In this document: positions 19,920-31,366 of the stretch, piece after piece
How positions within the stretch are numbered: position 1 is the first letter of the stretch
Layout of the letters: each line of letters starts with the position of its first letter
NCBI GenBank assembly: GCA_002841375.1
Contig: PGZO01000018.1
Location: 18,831-82,830, forward strand
Reading direction: 5' to 3'
DNA: 64,000 nucleotides
Origin: Firmicutes bacterium HGW-Firmicutes-7
GTDB taxonomy: Bacteria; Bacillota; Clostridia; Lachnospirales; Vallitaleaceae
Notes under the pieces: generated by a model
The model's database searches: none
Seen by the model: only the letters and a program-made list of their open reading frames with translations
What the model was told of the DNA's origin: nothing
Translations under genes and position numbers: made by a program

Positions 19920-19948
19920 TTGTAACGACATAACCTTTCAGATATAAT
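19920..19948 (+). promoter_or_regulatory. Promoter of the HD-GYP gene
   Basis: -35 TTGTAA (19920-19925), 17 bp, -10 TATAAT (19943-19948). Confidence 0.6.
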
Positions 19949-20018
19949 ATAATAATAAACTTAAGTGTAATGCCAAAAGCAAGGTGTTATAATCAATTAT
20001 ATGAAAGGATGGGCTGTT

Positions 20019-21080
20019 ATGAGGAGAATCCATGTAGATAAGCTAAAAGAAGGAATGATTATTTCTAAACCAATTTATTCAAGTAATGGAATTATCCTAC
20101 TGAGTGAAGGGGTACAGCTATCTGATCGGTATATAGAAAAAATTATTGGTACTGGCCTTCAACACATATATATTAAGGATGAATTATCAAGTGGCATTAA
20201 TGATGATGAAATTATTAAAGAAGAAACAAAAATCGCTACGAAAAAGGTACTTCAAGATAGTTTGTTGAAGATTAAATCAGGATGCTTTGCCTCAAGTGAT
20301 GGAATCATTAAGCAAGTTGAAGGTATGATTAGAGAAATCGTTGCCAATCCAAGGGTTATGGTTAGTGTTCAGGAGATTCGAAATAGAAGTGACTATTCAT
20401 TAATGCATGCAATAAACGTATCTGTAATTTCATGTTTACTAGGAAAGAAAATGAAGTACAATGAAACGCAACTTAAGCATCTTGCAATAGGTGCGCTTTT
20501 TCACGACTTAGGAAAAGTTAACATTAAAATGGACTGCACTCGTTATAGAGAGGATTACATAGAACAAGAACTCAATCTTTATAAGCAACATACAGACGAA
20601 GGCTTTGAAATGATTCAATTGATACCAGACGCCTCCTTATTATCTGCTAATGTTGCAAGAATGCATCACGAGAACTTTGATGGTACAGGCTTTCCTTTAG
20701 GGCTGAAAGGTGATGCGATACATGAATTTGCGCGTATTGTAGCAGTTGCAAACGAATATGATAACTTAATATATAACCTGCCATTTGGTACAAGTCTGAA
20801 GCATTACGAAATTATTGAAGTAATTATTGCTAAATCATTTACTAGCTTTGATCCAAAGGTTGTAAGAATCTTTGCGAATTCCATATCACCATATCCACTT
20901 GGTAGTGGTGTTATACTTAGCAATAATCAGATTGGCATCGTTTCTAAGATCAATCAAAACTTTCCAACTAGACCATTTATAAGGATGGTAGATCCTGATA
21001 GTTTGAAGTTAATTGAAGAAATTGATTTATCTACGAACCCTTCTATTCTTATTTTAGATGAAAAAGATATTGACAAATAA
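20019..21080 (+). CDS. HD-GYP domain protein, probable cyclic-di-GMP phosphodiesterase
   Basis: A cytoplasmic 353-aa protein. The first 60 or so residues match the N-terminal domain often found before clostridial HD-GYP domains (HVDKLKEGMIISKPI). The HD-GYP domain carries HAINVSVIS, the metal-binding LFHDLGK, HTDEGFE, and the GYP region as HHENFDGTGFP. That motif reads GTGFP rather than G-Y-P, a common variant. The role is hydrolysis of c-di-GMP by family, not shown for this protein. ATG 20019 is preferred over 20001 because the GAAAGGATGGG ribosome binding site lies between them. Confidence 0.88.
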   Translation: MRRIHVDKLKEGMIISKPIYSSNGIILLSEGVQLSDRYIEKIIGTGLQHIYIKDELSSGINDDEIIKEETKIATKKVLQDSLLKIKSGCFASSDGIIKQVEGMIREIVANPRVMVSVQEIRNRSDYSLMHAINVSVISCLLGKKMKYNETQLKHLAIGALFHDLGKVNIKMDCTRYREDYIEQELNLYKQHTDEGFEMIQLIPDASLLSANVARMHHENFDGTGFPLGLKGDAIHEFARIVAVANEYDNLIYNLPFGTSLKHYEIIEVIIAKSFTSFDPKVVRIFANSISPYPLGSGVILSNNQIGIVSKINQNFPTRPFIRMVDPDSLKLIEEIDLSTNPSILILDEKDIDK

Positions 21081-22613
<1,533 letters not shown>

Positions 22614-22629
22614 TAAACAGATATACTTG

Positions 22630-22653
22630 TACCCTCGCCTATTTGCGAGGGTA
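22630..22653 (+). terminator. Hairpin after guaB
   Basis: A 9-bp stem TACCCTCGC / GCGAGGGTA with a 6-nt loop; the T-run after it is weak. Confidence 0.6.
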
Positions 22654-22675
22654 TTTAACCTAAAGAAGGAAGTGC

Positions 22676-23380
22676 ATGACGACAAAGATGAATCTAAGTG
22701 TATTATTCGAGGATCAACACATTATTGTAGTAAATAAACCCCCGGGTGTCCCATCACAAAAGGATAGAAGTGGGGATGAAAATATGGCATCATTAGTTGA
22801 TGAGCATCTACAAAAAAGGAATATGAATGGTAAGAAAGTATATGTAGGATTGATTCATAGACTAGATCGGCCTGTTGGAGGTATCATGGTGTTTGCAAAA
22901 ACGCAATTTGCTAATGCTAGGTTATCTGAGCAAATCAGACTTAATAAAATGAACAAAGAATATTTGGTGGTAGTCTGTGGTAACCCAATAAAAGAAACGG
23001 AACGATTAACTCATTTTCTATTAAAACAAACCAATAACTTATCTCGAGTTGTTTCAGAAAATACACCGTTAGCGAAGAAAGCCATCCTTGAATATTCACT
23101 TATTGAATCAAAGACGGTTGAAAGATGGGGAGATATTTCTCTCTTAAAAGTAAAATTGATAACAGGTAGGCATCATCAAATACGGGTACAAATGTCTTTT
23201 GTTGGAAATCCGATATGGGGTGATACAAAATATAACGAATTATTTAACCTGATGGAATCCAAGGAGTGGTTTCCTATTGCACTGTTTGCCCACCTACTAT
23301 CCTTTGAACATCCGAAAACTGGGAAATTAATGACTTTTACATTGGATACAAATGAGTATCCCTTTAACCAATTTAATTAA
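22676..23380 (+). CDS. RluA-family RNA pseudouridine synthase
   Basis: Converts uridine to pseudouridine in rRNA or tRNA. The 234-aa catalytic domain contains LIHRLDRPVGG with the catalytic aspartate D64, the opening block IIVVNKPPGVPSQ, and the late motif TGRHHQIRVQMSFVGNPIWGD. There is no S4 domain, as in short RluA/YhcT-type members, so the RNA target cannot be named. ATG 22676 has GAAGGAAG upstream. Confidence 0.92.
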   Translation: MTTKMNLSVLFEDQHIIVVNKPPGVPSQKDRSGDENMASLVDEHLQKRNMNGKKVYVGLIHRLDRPVGGIMVFAKTQFANARLSEQIRLNKMNKEYLVVVCGNPIKETERLTHFLLKQTNNLSRVVSENTPLAKKAILEYSLIESKTVERWGDISLLKVKLITGRHHQIRVQMSFVGNPIWGDTKYNELFNLMESKEWFPIALFAHLLSFEHPKTGKLMTFTLDTNEYPFNQFN

Positions 23381-23422
23381 ACGATTGTGCTATTTAAATA
23401 ACCTATAGAAAGAGTGGTTATT

Positions 23423-24520
23423 ATGAAAAACAAAAAAATTATTGTGCTCTTGATATTGAGTTTATCCTTACTATTTATAAAAACGCTTGTCATCAAATTT
23501 GCGAGTGAAAATACCGAATTTATCGAAAAAAATTATTCTCGAGGTATTTATCCAATTATATCAAAAGCATTGACAAGTATATCAAACAAGGTACCATTTT
23601 CTATTGGGGAGGTCCTTGTTATTGTTTTTGTAATTGGAATATGTGTTGTGACTTTCAAGTTAATAACTTATATCATCAAAAAAAAGTACCATAAACTAAT
23701 TCTCGGTATATCCTATATGGTTTTTTGTAGTAGTTTATTATTTTGTATATTTGATGGGGTATGGTTACTTAATAATTACAGAACAAATATTGAGGATTTA
23801 ATGTCACTTTCAATAGAAAATAATGACAAGCAGGCATTGGTGGATACTTTTGAAGCTTTGATCATCAAGACCAATAGTTTAAGGCAGGAGCTTTCAGAAG
23901 ATGATAATAACCTTGCTTGGGGTCTAAGTAAGCAAGAAATATTACATAATGCATATAAGGGTTATGATGGGGTAAATCAACAATATGACTTTATTGGTAA
24001 GGATATTGTTTTGGTGAAGGGTTTATTATCTTCTCCAATTCAAACTATGAGTGGATACACTGGTATATATTTATTCTTTGTAGGTGAACCGAGTGTAAAT
24101 ATACAAGCGCCTATTTTTACTATTCCACATACTGCATGTCATGAAATAGCTCATCAAAAAGGTTTTGCCCAAGAAGAAGCAGCAAATTACATAGGATTTT
24201 TGGCATGTAAGAATAATGAAGATTTGATATTTCAATATTCAGGTTATTTTTCTGCAATGACATATGTTGGAAATGCGATTTTTACCGTCGATCCACAAAT
24301 ATACTATGAGTTAACTGCAAGTTATGATGAGCAGGTACAAAATGATATTATGTATGTTCGTGAATTTTGGCAAAGAGCACAAAAAAAAGCAACATCAAAG
24401 GTAGCAAACCATTTAAATGACGCTTATCTTAAAGCATACAATCAACCAGAAGGCATTAAAAGCTATGGACGGTTTGTAGATTTATTAGTAGCAGATTTTA
24501 TTGAAGATGGAGATGTATAA
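23423..24520 (+). CDS. DUF3810 family membrane protein with a zinc-protease-like HEIAH motif
   Basis: A 365-aa protein with three N-terminal hydrophobic segments (about 5-20, 50-80 and 92-118) and a large soluble region containing HTACHEIAHQKGFAQEEAAN. HExxH with a downstream Glu resembles a gluzincin-type zinc metallopeptidase site, but activity of DUF3810 proteins is not established to my knowledge. ATG 23423 is preferred over GTG 23414, which is part of the GAAAGAGTGG site. The DUF554 gene follows after 24 bp. Confidence 0.82.
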   Translation: MKNKKIIVLLILSLSLLFIKTLVIKFASENTEFIEKNYSRGIYPIISKALTSISNKVPFSIGEVLVIVFVIGICVVTFKLITYIIKKKYHKLILGISYMVFCSSLLFCIFDGVWLLNNYRTNIEDLMSLSIENNDKQALVDTFEALIIKTNSLRQELSEDDNNLAWGLSKQEILHNAYKGYDGVNQQYDFIGKDIVLVKGLLSSPIQTMSGYTGIYLFFVGEPSVNIQAPIFTIPHTACHEIAHQKGFAQEEAANYIGFLACKNNEDLIFQYSGYFSAMTYVGNAIFTVDPQIYYELTASYDEQVQNDIMYVREFWQRAQKKATSKVANHLNDAYLKAYNQPEGIKSYGRFVDLLVADFIEDGDV

Positions 24521-24544
24521 AAATAGAAGGATCAGAGGTGTAAT

Positions 24545-25258
24545 ATGTTAGGAAATTTTGTGAATACAGCAGCAATAATATTTGGCTGTATATTAGGTTT
24601 GTTAATTAAAAATGGACTTAAAGACAAATATAAGAATACCGTCATGCAAGGTATTGGATTATCTGTTTTGTTCATTGGAACATCATCAGCGATTAGCGGA
24701 TTATTAAATCCTGAAAGCGAATCGATCCTATTTATTTTAAGCCTTGTTATTGGTGGATTAATTGGAGAATGGATTGACATTGAAAAAAGGCTTGAAGGAC
24801 TCGGCACTTTTTTGCAGAAAAAAATCAAAAATGGTGAACATAATATTTCCCAAGGCTTTGTTACCGCGAGTTTAATTTTTTGCGTTGGGACTATGGCAAT
24901 CATTGGGGCGTTAGAAAGTGGCCTAAGAAATGACCATAATATGTTATTTGCTAAGGCAGTTCTTGATGGGATTACATCAATTATACTAACGACTACGTTA
25001 GGTGTTGGTGTTATTTTTTCAGCAGTTGCTGTATTTATGTATCAAGGATTGATCGTTGTATTTGCAAGTACTATTGAACCATACCTCTCAGCGGACATAA
25101 TTAGAGAGATGTCCATAGTAGGGGGCATTCTAATTGTAGGTATTGGGCTATCTATGCTGGATATTGTTCGAATAAAGACAGCTAATATGCTACCGGCAAT
25201 ACTCGTACCAGCATTATGGTATCTTGTAGGCAAACCGTTAATTGCTTTGTTTTTATAA
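24545..25258 (+). CDS. DUF554 family membrane protein (YdfK-like)
   Basis: A 237-aa protein with about seven hydrophobic segments. The family-typical opening is GNFVNTAAIIFGCILG, and further family blocks are IGEWIDIEKRLEGLG and FCVGTMAIIGALESGL. The family is widespread in Bacillota with no confirmed function; a transport role is only a guess. AGAGGTG precedes the ATG. The gene converges on the rubredoxin-like gene with 3 bp between stops. Confidence 0.87.
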   Translation: MLGNFVNTAAIIFGCILGLLIKNGLKDKYKNTVMQGIGLSVLFIGTSSAISGLLNPESESILFILSLVIGGLIGEWIDIEKRLEGLGTFLQKKIKNGEHNISQGFVTASLIFCVGTMAIIGALESGLRNDHNMLFAKAVLDGITSIILTTTLGVGVIFSAVAVFMYQGLIVVFASTIEPYLSADIIREMSIVGGILIVGIGLSMLDIVRIKTANMLPAILVPALWYLVGKPLIALFL

Positions 25259-25261
25259 AAC

Positions 25262-25429
25262 TTATTGCTTTGTATTTAGTATAAATGCCATCTTTGTTTC
25301 ATTGCAGGTAGGGCACCTAAAATAATCGGGCAAGTCTTCATAAGCTGTATTAGGTGGTACATCACACCGTGATTCTCCTTTTTCTTCTCGATAAACATAA
25401 CCACATACCGTACATTTATAAGTTTTCAT
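25262..25429 (-). CDS. Rubredoxin-like iron protein (55 aa)
   Basis: On the minus strand a 55-aa ORF begins MKTYKCTVCGYVYREEKG and later has YFRCPTCNETKM. The paired CxxC knuckles and the YKCTVCGYVY opening are rubredoxin features, so it should bind one iron for electron transfer or rubrerythrin-type oxidative defence. The second knuckle is CPTCN rather than the usual CPxCG, and the inner sequence contains an extra cysteine (SRCDVPP), so it is divergent. GGGAGG lies 9 bases before the start. It sits alone, convergent with the DUF554 gene. Confidence 0.82.
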   Translation of the reverse strand: MKTYKCTVCGYVYREEKGESRCDVPPNTAYEDLPDYFRCPTCNETKMAFILNTKQ

Positions 25430-25527
25430 TTCTTTAACCTCCCATTTTCATATAAGCCTATTATCTTATAAATTGGATTGGTTATCAAGGAAAACATGCA
25501 TAATCGTTCATGTTTCAGAAAACGTGG

Positions 25528-25557
25528 TTGACAGTGCTAGTACAATACATATATAAT
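25528..25557 (+). promoter_or_regulatory. Promoter of the DAHP synthase gene
   Basis: -35 TTGACA (25528-25533), 18 bp, -10 TATAAT (25552-25557). No T-box or attenuator hairpin is visible in the short leader. Confidence 0.7.
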
Positions 25558-25619
25558 ACACTTTAACATATTGATATACAGATGAAATGTTAATGATAAA
25601 CAACCAAGGAGGAATTAAA

Positions 25620-26648
25620 ATGCCATTCTCTTATATACAGGAAATGCCATCTCCAAAAGAGATATTTATGGATATACCGGTACCAAAAGATTTAGTTGAG
25701 GTTAAGAAACAAAGAGATGCTGAAATAAAGCGAATTTTTGAAGGGAATAGTGACAAATTTTTACTTATTATAGGTCCTTGTTCGGCAGATAATGAGGATG
25801 CAGTGTGTAATTACGTTGAGAGGCTTGCTAAAATTCAGGAAACAGTTAAGGATCAGATTGTTATTATTCCAAGGATTTACACAAACAAGCCAAGGACTAC
25901 GGGTGAAGGGTATAAAGGAATGCTTCATCAACCAAATCCAAGCGAAGCGTCAAACTTATTTGAAGGTATAAAAGCTATTAGAAATATGCATATTCGCGTA
26001 ATGAAAGAATCACACCTTACTTGTGCAGATGAAATGTTGTATCCAGAAAACTATGCATATTTAGATGATATTTTGAGCTATGTTGCAATTGGTGCTAGGT
26101 CTGTTGAAAATCAACAGCATCGTTTAACTGTTAGTGGTATTGATGTACCAGTAGGAATGAAAAATGCAACAAGTGGTGATATTTCCATTATGCTAAATGC
26201 GATTAAGGCCGCTCAAATTGAACATACCTTTATTTTTCGTGGTTGGGAAGTGGGTACTGACGGAAACCCTCTTGCACATGCGATTTTAAGAGGTGCGGTA
26301 AACCAATATGGTACGAATATTCCTAATTATCACTATGAAGATTTAGTAGCAGTGATTGAACATTATGAAAAACGACAATTGATGAATCCTGCGATTATTA
26401 TCGATACAAATCATGCAAATTCTAATAAGAAATATAAGGAACAACCTAGAATTGCGCGTGAAATCCTTGACAATCGAACCTATGATAAAAAACTTAAAAA
26501 ATATATTAAAGGTTTGATGGTTGAAAGTTATATTGTTGGAGGTGCTCAACAAATAGGGGACAATGTATACGGAAAATCTATTACAGATCCATGTATTGGT
26601 TGGGAAGCAACACATAAAATGATTTATGAAATTGCAGCAAGAGTATAA
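25620..26648 (+). CDS. 3-deoxy-7-phosphoheptulonate (DAHP) synthase, class I
   Basis: First step of the shikimate pathway, condensing phosphoenolpyruvate and erythrose 4-phosphate. The 342-aa protein resembles the AroF/G/H type: LLIIGPCSADNEDAV, the PEP-binding RIYTNKPRTTGEGYKG, GARSVENQQHR, and the metal-site IDTNHANSNKKY. The N-terminus is shorter than in E. coli AroG, so feedback control cannot be predicted. ATG 25620 follows AAGGAGG; the upstream in-frame ATG (25587) has no such site. Confidence 0.94.
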   Translation: MPFSYIQEMPSPKEIFMDIPVPKDLVEVKKQRDAEIKRIFEGNSDKFLLIIGPCSADNEDAVCNYVERLAKIQETVKDQIVIIPRIYTNKPRTTGEGYKGMLHQPNPSEASNLFEGIKAIRNMHIRVMKESHLTCADEMLYPENYAYLDDILSYVAIGARSVENQQHRLTVSGIDVPVGMKNATSGDISIMLNAIKAAQIEHTFIFRGWEVGTDGNPLAHAILRGAVNQYGTNIPNYHYEDLVAVIEHYEKRQLMNPAIIIDTNHANSNKKYKEQPRIAREILDNRTYDKKLKKYIKGLMVESYIVGGAQQIGDNVYGKSITDPCIGWEATHKMIYEIAARV

Positions 26649-26716
26649 TGCTTAATATTATTAATTTAAACTAACGTAAGCCAAATTTTTTTAACATTGA
26701 CTCAAGGAGGACATGT

Positions 26717-28429
26717 ATGAGAAAAAAGAAAAGGTTATCTTTAACTATAAAAGTAATGATAGGATTCTCATTAATTACCACAATTGTTTTACTAAGTAAT
26801 ATATTCAATTTTATTGTTGCAAATGGAATTGAAAGAGCTGCTATCGATAATAATAAAAGAGTTATTGATCTTGAATACGCTTATGATTTAAGAACATATA
26901 TTGAGATATTGTATGGTTTTCAGAGTGATATGACGATTAATTTTGATTTAGATCACCATAAAGCATATAAAGAAAATGTGCAAGAAATGGAGAAAGTACT
27001 TGTTGAAATTGAGGTAGCAGCCGATACAGATGAAGAAAACATGATTGTTTCTGAACTGAAAGTTGTTATGGATAAATATATAACTGCGGTAGATGATATC
27101 GTTGCTATCCATGATGATAATTCCTTAACGGATGTTGAACGAAAATATAAATATATGACCGTTAATAAAAGAACACAACAAGAGAAAAATAAAATGCTTA
27201 ATATGTTGGAGCAAGTTTTAATTTCTTTTGAAGCTGAAAGAAACAGTGCAAATGATACCATGATGGACGCGCTTAGATTTACTGCTGGCGTACAGGTTAT
27301 AACGATGATTCTTATAGCTATATGTAGTATTATTATTGGTCTATTATTTTCACGAATGTTAGTAGGTAATATTAAGAAGTTGGTTCAAGGTGCAAATATT
27401 TACGCTAGTGGCGATCTTACATATTCACTCAGTATTGAATCAAATGATGAAGTAGGGGACCTTGCTAATGCTTTTGATAAGATGGGAGAGAATTTGAGGA
27501 AGCTAATAACCGAAGTGGTGGATATTTCTCAACACTTGCTTTCTTCAAGTGAAGAACTTTCAGCAACCTCACAAGAAACAAGTGCAGGTAGTAGAGAGGT
27601 AACGGAAACAGTTACCCAGATAGCAGAGGGTACAGGACAACAAGCGGATGCCATTGAAAAGACCGCTAGTCTAATTAATGATGTTAACCTAAAGGTTATG
27701 AAAGTATCAGAAAACACAGACCAAGTGAATCAAAGCACCAAAAAAACAACGGAAGTCGCTGAAAATGGTGTGCAGCTCTCTAAGACTGCCGGAGATAAAA
27801 TTAATCAAGTAATGGAAGTGTTTGAAAAAATTACTTGTGCAATCACTTCATTAGAAGGTTTATCTAATCGTATTGGAAGTATTGCAGATGTTATAAATAG
27901 CATCTCAGATCAAACGAACTTATTAGCGCTAAATGCAGCAATTGAAGCTGCAAGAGCAGGTGAACAAGGTCGGGGCTTTGCAGTGGTGGCAGAAGAAATT
28001 AGGAAGCTTGCTGAGCAAAGTACTGAATCAGTAAAGCAGGTAAGTCAACTTACGAATGAAATTGCAGAAGAAACGAGCAAGGCGGTAATAATAATAGAAC
28101 ATGGAAATAAAGATGTGAAGGATGGTGTAGTTGCAGTATCTAATTCGGGAGAGGCATTTGTTGCAATTATGAATGAATTTGAAAATGTTACGGATCAAGT
28201 TCAGGAGGTTGTAGCAGCTATAAAAGATATTAATGTATCTTCTAATAAGGCCACAGATGAAATAGACAGCATTGCAGCTATTATAGAGGAATCAGCTGCT
28301 AGCAGTCAAGAGGTTGCTGCTATTAGTGAACAGCAAAGTCTTGCAATTGATGATGTTGCTAAGCTTGCACAAAACTTAGCGACTATTGGAGAACAGTTGA
28401 GTAAAGAGGTAAATAGGTTTAAAATTTAA
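26717..28429 (+). CDS. Methyl-accepting chemotaxis protein
   Basis: A 570-aa chemoreceptor. Transmembrane helices near 13-35 and 190-213 bracket an extracellular helical ligand domain of about 150 residues (four-helix-bundle type, not Cache). HAMP follows, then a long cytoplasmic coiled coil. The kinase-control tip is intact: [20 protein letters not shown] then [23 protein letters not shown] lies 8 bases before the ATG. A terminator at 28494 ends the transcript. The ligand is unknown. Confidence 0.94.
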   Translation: MRKKKRLSLTIKVMIGFSLITTIVLLSNIFNFIVANGIERAAIDNNKRVIDLEYAYDLRTYIEILYGFQSDMTINFDLDHHKAYKENVQEMEKVLVEIEVAADTDEENMIVSELKVVMDKYITAVDDIVAIHDDNSLTDVERKYKYMTVNKRTQQEKNKMLNMLEQVLISFEAERNSANDTMMDALRFTAGVQVITMILIAICSIIIGLLFSRMLVGNIKKLVQGANIYASGDLTYSLSIESNDEVGDLANAFDKMGENLRKLITEVVDISQHLLSSSEELSATSQETSAGSREVTETVTQIAEGTGQQADAIEKTASLINDVNLKVMKVSENTDQVNQSTKKTTEVAENGVQLSKTAGDKINQVMEVFEKITCAITSLEGLSNRIGSIADVINSISDQTNLLALNAAIEAARAGEQGRGFAVVAEEIRKLAEQSTESVKQVSQLTNEIAEETSKAVIIIEHGNKDVKDGVVAVSNSGEAFVAIMNEFENVTDQVQEVVAAIKDINVSSNKATDEIDSIAAIIEESAASSQEVAAISEQQSLAIDDVAKLAQNLATIGEQLSKEVNRFKI

Positions 28430-28493
28430 CCTATCGAAGAAAACCCCTCACTTCTTTAAGTGTTCAAGTATCCAAAAGGCAACGTTTATATAT

Positions 28494-28519
28494 AAAAAGC
28501 GACTTAGGTTGCTTTTTTT
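28494..28519 (+). terminator. Intrinsic terminator after the chemoreceptor gene
   Basis: AAAAAGCGAC pairs with GTTGCTTTTT across a 4-nt loop (one G-T pair) and continues into a T-run. Confidence 0.85.
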
Positions 28520-28588
28520 ATATCCTTAAGGAAATGCTGAAACATAGATATTACGTTATAATAATCGAGTCCTTTAGCAGCTGCATTA

Positions 28589-28618
28589 TTAGACTAAAAT
28601 AATATAGTGTGATATAAT
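28589..28618 (+). promoter_or_regulatory. Candidate promoter of the YIP1-like gene
   Basis: TTAGAC (28589-28594), 18 bp, TATAAT (28613-28618). The -35 is weak. The rest of the 300-bp gap 28430-28729 holds only the terminator. Confidence 0.4.
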
Positions 28619-28729
28619 TAATTGGTCCTAAAATGGAAGATAATGACTGTTGATTAGGTAGTAGACTAGCGTGATTCAGATAAATGAAGTTACTAAAACA
28701 TAAATTAAAGAATAAATGGAGGTATTATA

Positions 28730-29449
28730 ATGAGTTATGAAAATAAAGAAATTAATGGAGAAGAAATAGAGATACTTACGCCAAGTAGTAGAGTACTGAG
28801 TATTTTTTATTCTCCCAAAAAGGTATTTAAGGCAATAAATGATAAACCAAATTTTTGGTTACCAATGATCATTACGATGTTATTTACTATGTTATTTTAT
28901 TTAACTTTCTTCGGTGAATTTAAAGAAATGTTGATGGAAGTAATCAAATTAAGTGGACAGTCTATTTCAGTAGAGTATATTGAGAAAATGACAACCATTA
29001 TATCTGGTGTTGCTATTGGATTTGCTCCAGTAATAATTGCAATAGGAACATTTTTAACGGCACTTTTTTACTGGTTGGGTGTTATGCTCTTTAAAGGAAA
29101 AGGCGTATATATGAAGTATGTATCTCTAATGGCCCACGTTGGACTAATATCATTACTATCTTTGGTAATTACGGGAATTATGACGATATTAACAGGGGAA
29201 TTTTTAATCAGTGAGCCAGTAACCAGCTTAGCTAGTTGGTTGCCGGATAGCATGAATATGACTTTTTTATATGGAATACTGCTAGATGTTGAGGTATTTA
29301 ATATATGGAAATTAACGTTGGTTGCTTATGGAATTCATGAGATCGGCGGATTAAAGTTAAGCAAGGCATTTATAATTGTTGGTATTATATTTGTTATAGG
29401 AATACTATTTTCAGGGGGTTCACTTTTACTTAATGCGCGTAGCTTTTAA
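28730..29449 (+). CDS. YIP1-family membrane protein
   Basis: A 239-aa protein with a short cytoplasmic N-terminus and five to six hydrophobic segments (about 42-62, 85-115, 130-155, 180-200, 215-235). The start SSRVLSIFYSPKKVFKAINDKPNFWLP is cut here to its key features: an F-x-x-P-K-x-F/V block before the first helix, typical of bacterial YIP1-domain proteins of unknown function. ATG 28730 has TGGAGG upstream. Confidence 0.72.
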   Translation: MSYENKEINGEEIEILTPSSRVLSIFYSPKKVFKAINDKPNFWLPMIITMLFTMLFYLTFFGEFKEMLMEVIKLSGQSISVEYIEKMTTIISGVAIGFAPVIIAIGTFLTALFYWLGVMLFKGKGVYMKYVSLMAHVGLISLLSLVITGIMTILTGEFLISEPVTSLASWLPDSMNMTFLYGILLDVEVFNIWKLTLVAYGIHEIGGLKLSKAFIIVGIIFVIGILFSGGSLLLNARSF

Positions 29450-29555
29450 CATACTAATTAAAATTCCTTTAAAATATGAATAAATCAAGAATCAAGTTGT
29501 TAAAATACAAAACCTTTGTTGACAACCTGCTTCTTTTATCAACTCGGAGAACATT

Positions 29556-30515
29556 ATGGACAACTTATTATTTTCTTTTAACGCTGTATTCCCACTAATT
29601 TTGATAGTGGCATTAGGTACATTTTTAAAATGGATACAAATTCTTGATGATAGTTTTATTGATAAGTGTAATAAATTTTGCTTTTTAGTCGCATTTCCAA
29701 TACAGTTATTTTACAACATATATCATATAGATTTTAGTAGAGAAACAGATTGGCGTTTATTGATTTTTATCGTATGTAGTATTGTAGTTATGGTCACATT
29801 GTTAGTGTGGTTAGTACCAAAATTCATTAAGGATCAAGACAAACATGGGGCCTTCATTCAAGGAGCGTATAGAAGCAACTTTTTGTTAATTGGGTTACCA
29901 CTTGCCAGAAACCTTTTTGGGGAAACAGGTGTAGCGGTAGCTTCTGTAGCACTCCCAATTGTTGTGCCGGTATATAATTTCTTAGCAGTTTTTGTTTTAA
30001 CTGTATTTGCTAATAATGAGGATTATAAGGAAAAACCCAAGGTGTCTTATGTTCAGCTAATAGTAGCGATTTTGAAGAACCCCTTAATCATTGCTTCAGT
30101 TTTAGGTTTGATTTTTTCAATAATAAACATACCAATACCTACATTTTTAAATCGTGCAATGGGGGATGTTGGTGGAATTGCAACGCCCTTAGCATTAATT
30201 CTACTTGGAGGGCAATTTAGTTTTTCAGCATTGCATGGAAGACTTAAACTTGCTTTTATAGCTACATTATTTAGGTTAATATTTTTACCAATCATTATAA
30301 TTGGTGTTGCAGTATTGTTAGGATTTAAGGGGGTTGAATTAAGTACCATTTTAATAATCTTTGCATCACCTAGTGCAATCTCAGGTTTTATTATGGCGAA
30401 AAATATGGGGAATGATTCTGAACTAGCAGGTCAAATTATTATTTTGACGACGCTATTATCAAGTATATCCTTGTTCTTTTGGGTATTATTTTTGAAATTA
30501 TTTAAGCTTTTTTAA
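29556..30515 (+). CDS. AEC-family transporter (auxin efflux carrier superfamily)
   Basis: A 319-aa integral membrane protein with about ten hydrophobic segments in two similar halves, separated by a short loop near 150-165. The blocks FIQGAYRSNFLLIGLPLA and SPSAISGFIMAKNMG are typical of bacterial AEC permeases, which move malate or other organic anions or unknown metabolites. There is no neighbouring catabolic gene to suggest a substrate. The start ATG is preceded by CTCGGAGAAC, a modest site. Confidence 0.88.
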   Translation: MDNLLFSFNAVFPLILIVALGTFLKWIQILDDSFIDKCNKFCFLVAFPIQLFYNIYHIDFSRETDWRLLIFIVCSIVVMVTLLVWLVPKFIKDQDKHGAFIQGAYRSNFLLIGLPLARNLFGETGVAVASVALPIVVPVYNFLAVFVLTVFANNEDYKEKPKVSYVQLIVAILKNPLIIASVLGLIFSIINIPIPTFLNRAMGDVGGIATPLALILLGGQFSFSALHGRLKLAFIATLFRLIFLPIIIIGVAVLLGFKGVELSTILIIFASPSAISGFIMAKNMGNDSELAGQIIILTTLLSSISLFFWVLFLKLFKLF

Positions 30516-30599
30516 TGATTTTCTAATCTTACACTAAAGATGAAGTAATGATTAAGGTTTATAATAAGGAAAAGAACATATTGTAAAGGAGGTATACTT

Positions 30600-31358
30600 A
30601 TGATTATTTCGGAAGAATTAATACGAGAATTGCAAAGAAGGATTGACGTAACTTATGAAGAAGCCGAATATTATTTAAAAAAAACAAAAGGCGATATTAA
30701 TATGGCTGTTTTTTTAATAATGAAAAAACGCGATTCATCATGGCAAAGATTTAAAGTATCTCTTAACGATTTGTTGAAATATAAGTTTATTATGACGAGA
30801 AGAGGGGAGACATTAATAAATTTACCCCTTTTAATATTAGCTATATTTATTTTTATAAATGGAATTCAACAGCATATATTCCCTATTATTCTTGTTGTAA
30901 TTGTTGCGTTGCTAACAGAATGTGAGGTGAAAATTCAAAAGAACCATTATCAAGAGCAAAAAGAGGATCAAACGCAAACAGGAAAACAAACATATACGAG
31001 AAATCAAACACATACAGGAAAAGAAACATATACGAGAAATCAATCACAAACAGGAAAACAAACATATACGAGAAATCAAACGCAAACAGAAAATCAAACG
31101 CAAACAGGAAATCAAACACAAACAGGAAATCAAACACAAGATAGAAATCAAGCTCAAGCAAGAAAGCAAACACAACCTGAATGCCAGGTAGAATCAGGAG
31201 AACAAACCCAAGATGATAGAACAATTAAACCAACAAAGATTGATCCAACAGTAAAACAAACATCAAATAAACCTAATTTGGAAACAGAAAAACAACAATC
31301 TTTAAATAATACTGATGAGGCAGATAATGACTATTATGAAATTGTCATTGAAGAATAG
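30600..31358 (+). CDS. DUF4342-like membrane protein with a long Gln/Thr repeat tail
   Basis: The N-terminus (about 1-45) looks like a UBA-type helical domain (RRIDVTYEEAEYYLKKTKGD), followed by a basic region, two hydrophobic segments (about 77-105) and a hydrophilic C-terminal tail of about 145 residues. This order resembles DUF4342 proteins. The tail begins with three 12-residue units close to QTQTGKQTYTRN and then 6-residue units close to QTQTGN. GGAGG precedes the ATG. The gene ends 8 bp before the response regulator, so it is probably the first gene of the two-component operon and may be a sensor accessory. Confidence 0.75.
   Translation: MIISEELIRELQRRIDVTYEEAEYYLKKTKGDINMAVFLIMKKRDSSWQRFKVSLNDLLKYKFIMTRRGETLINLPLLILAIFIFINGIQQHIFPIILVVIVALLTECEVKIQKNHYQEQKEDQTQTGKQTYTRNQTHTGKETYTRNQSQTGKQTYTRNQTQTENQTQTGNQTQTGNQTQDRNQAQARKQTQPECQVESGEQTQDDRTIKPTKIDPTVKQTSNKPNLETEKQQSLNNTDEADNDYYEIVIEE
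30971..31143 (+). repeat. Coding minisatellite (36-bp then 18-bp units)
   Basis: Three near-identical 36-bp units followed by several 18-bp units, all in frame, encode the Gln/Thr-rich tail of the DUF4342-like protein. Such repeats often vary in copy number. Confidence 0.85.
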
Positions 31359-31366
31359 GTGAAAGT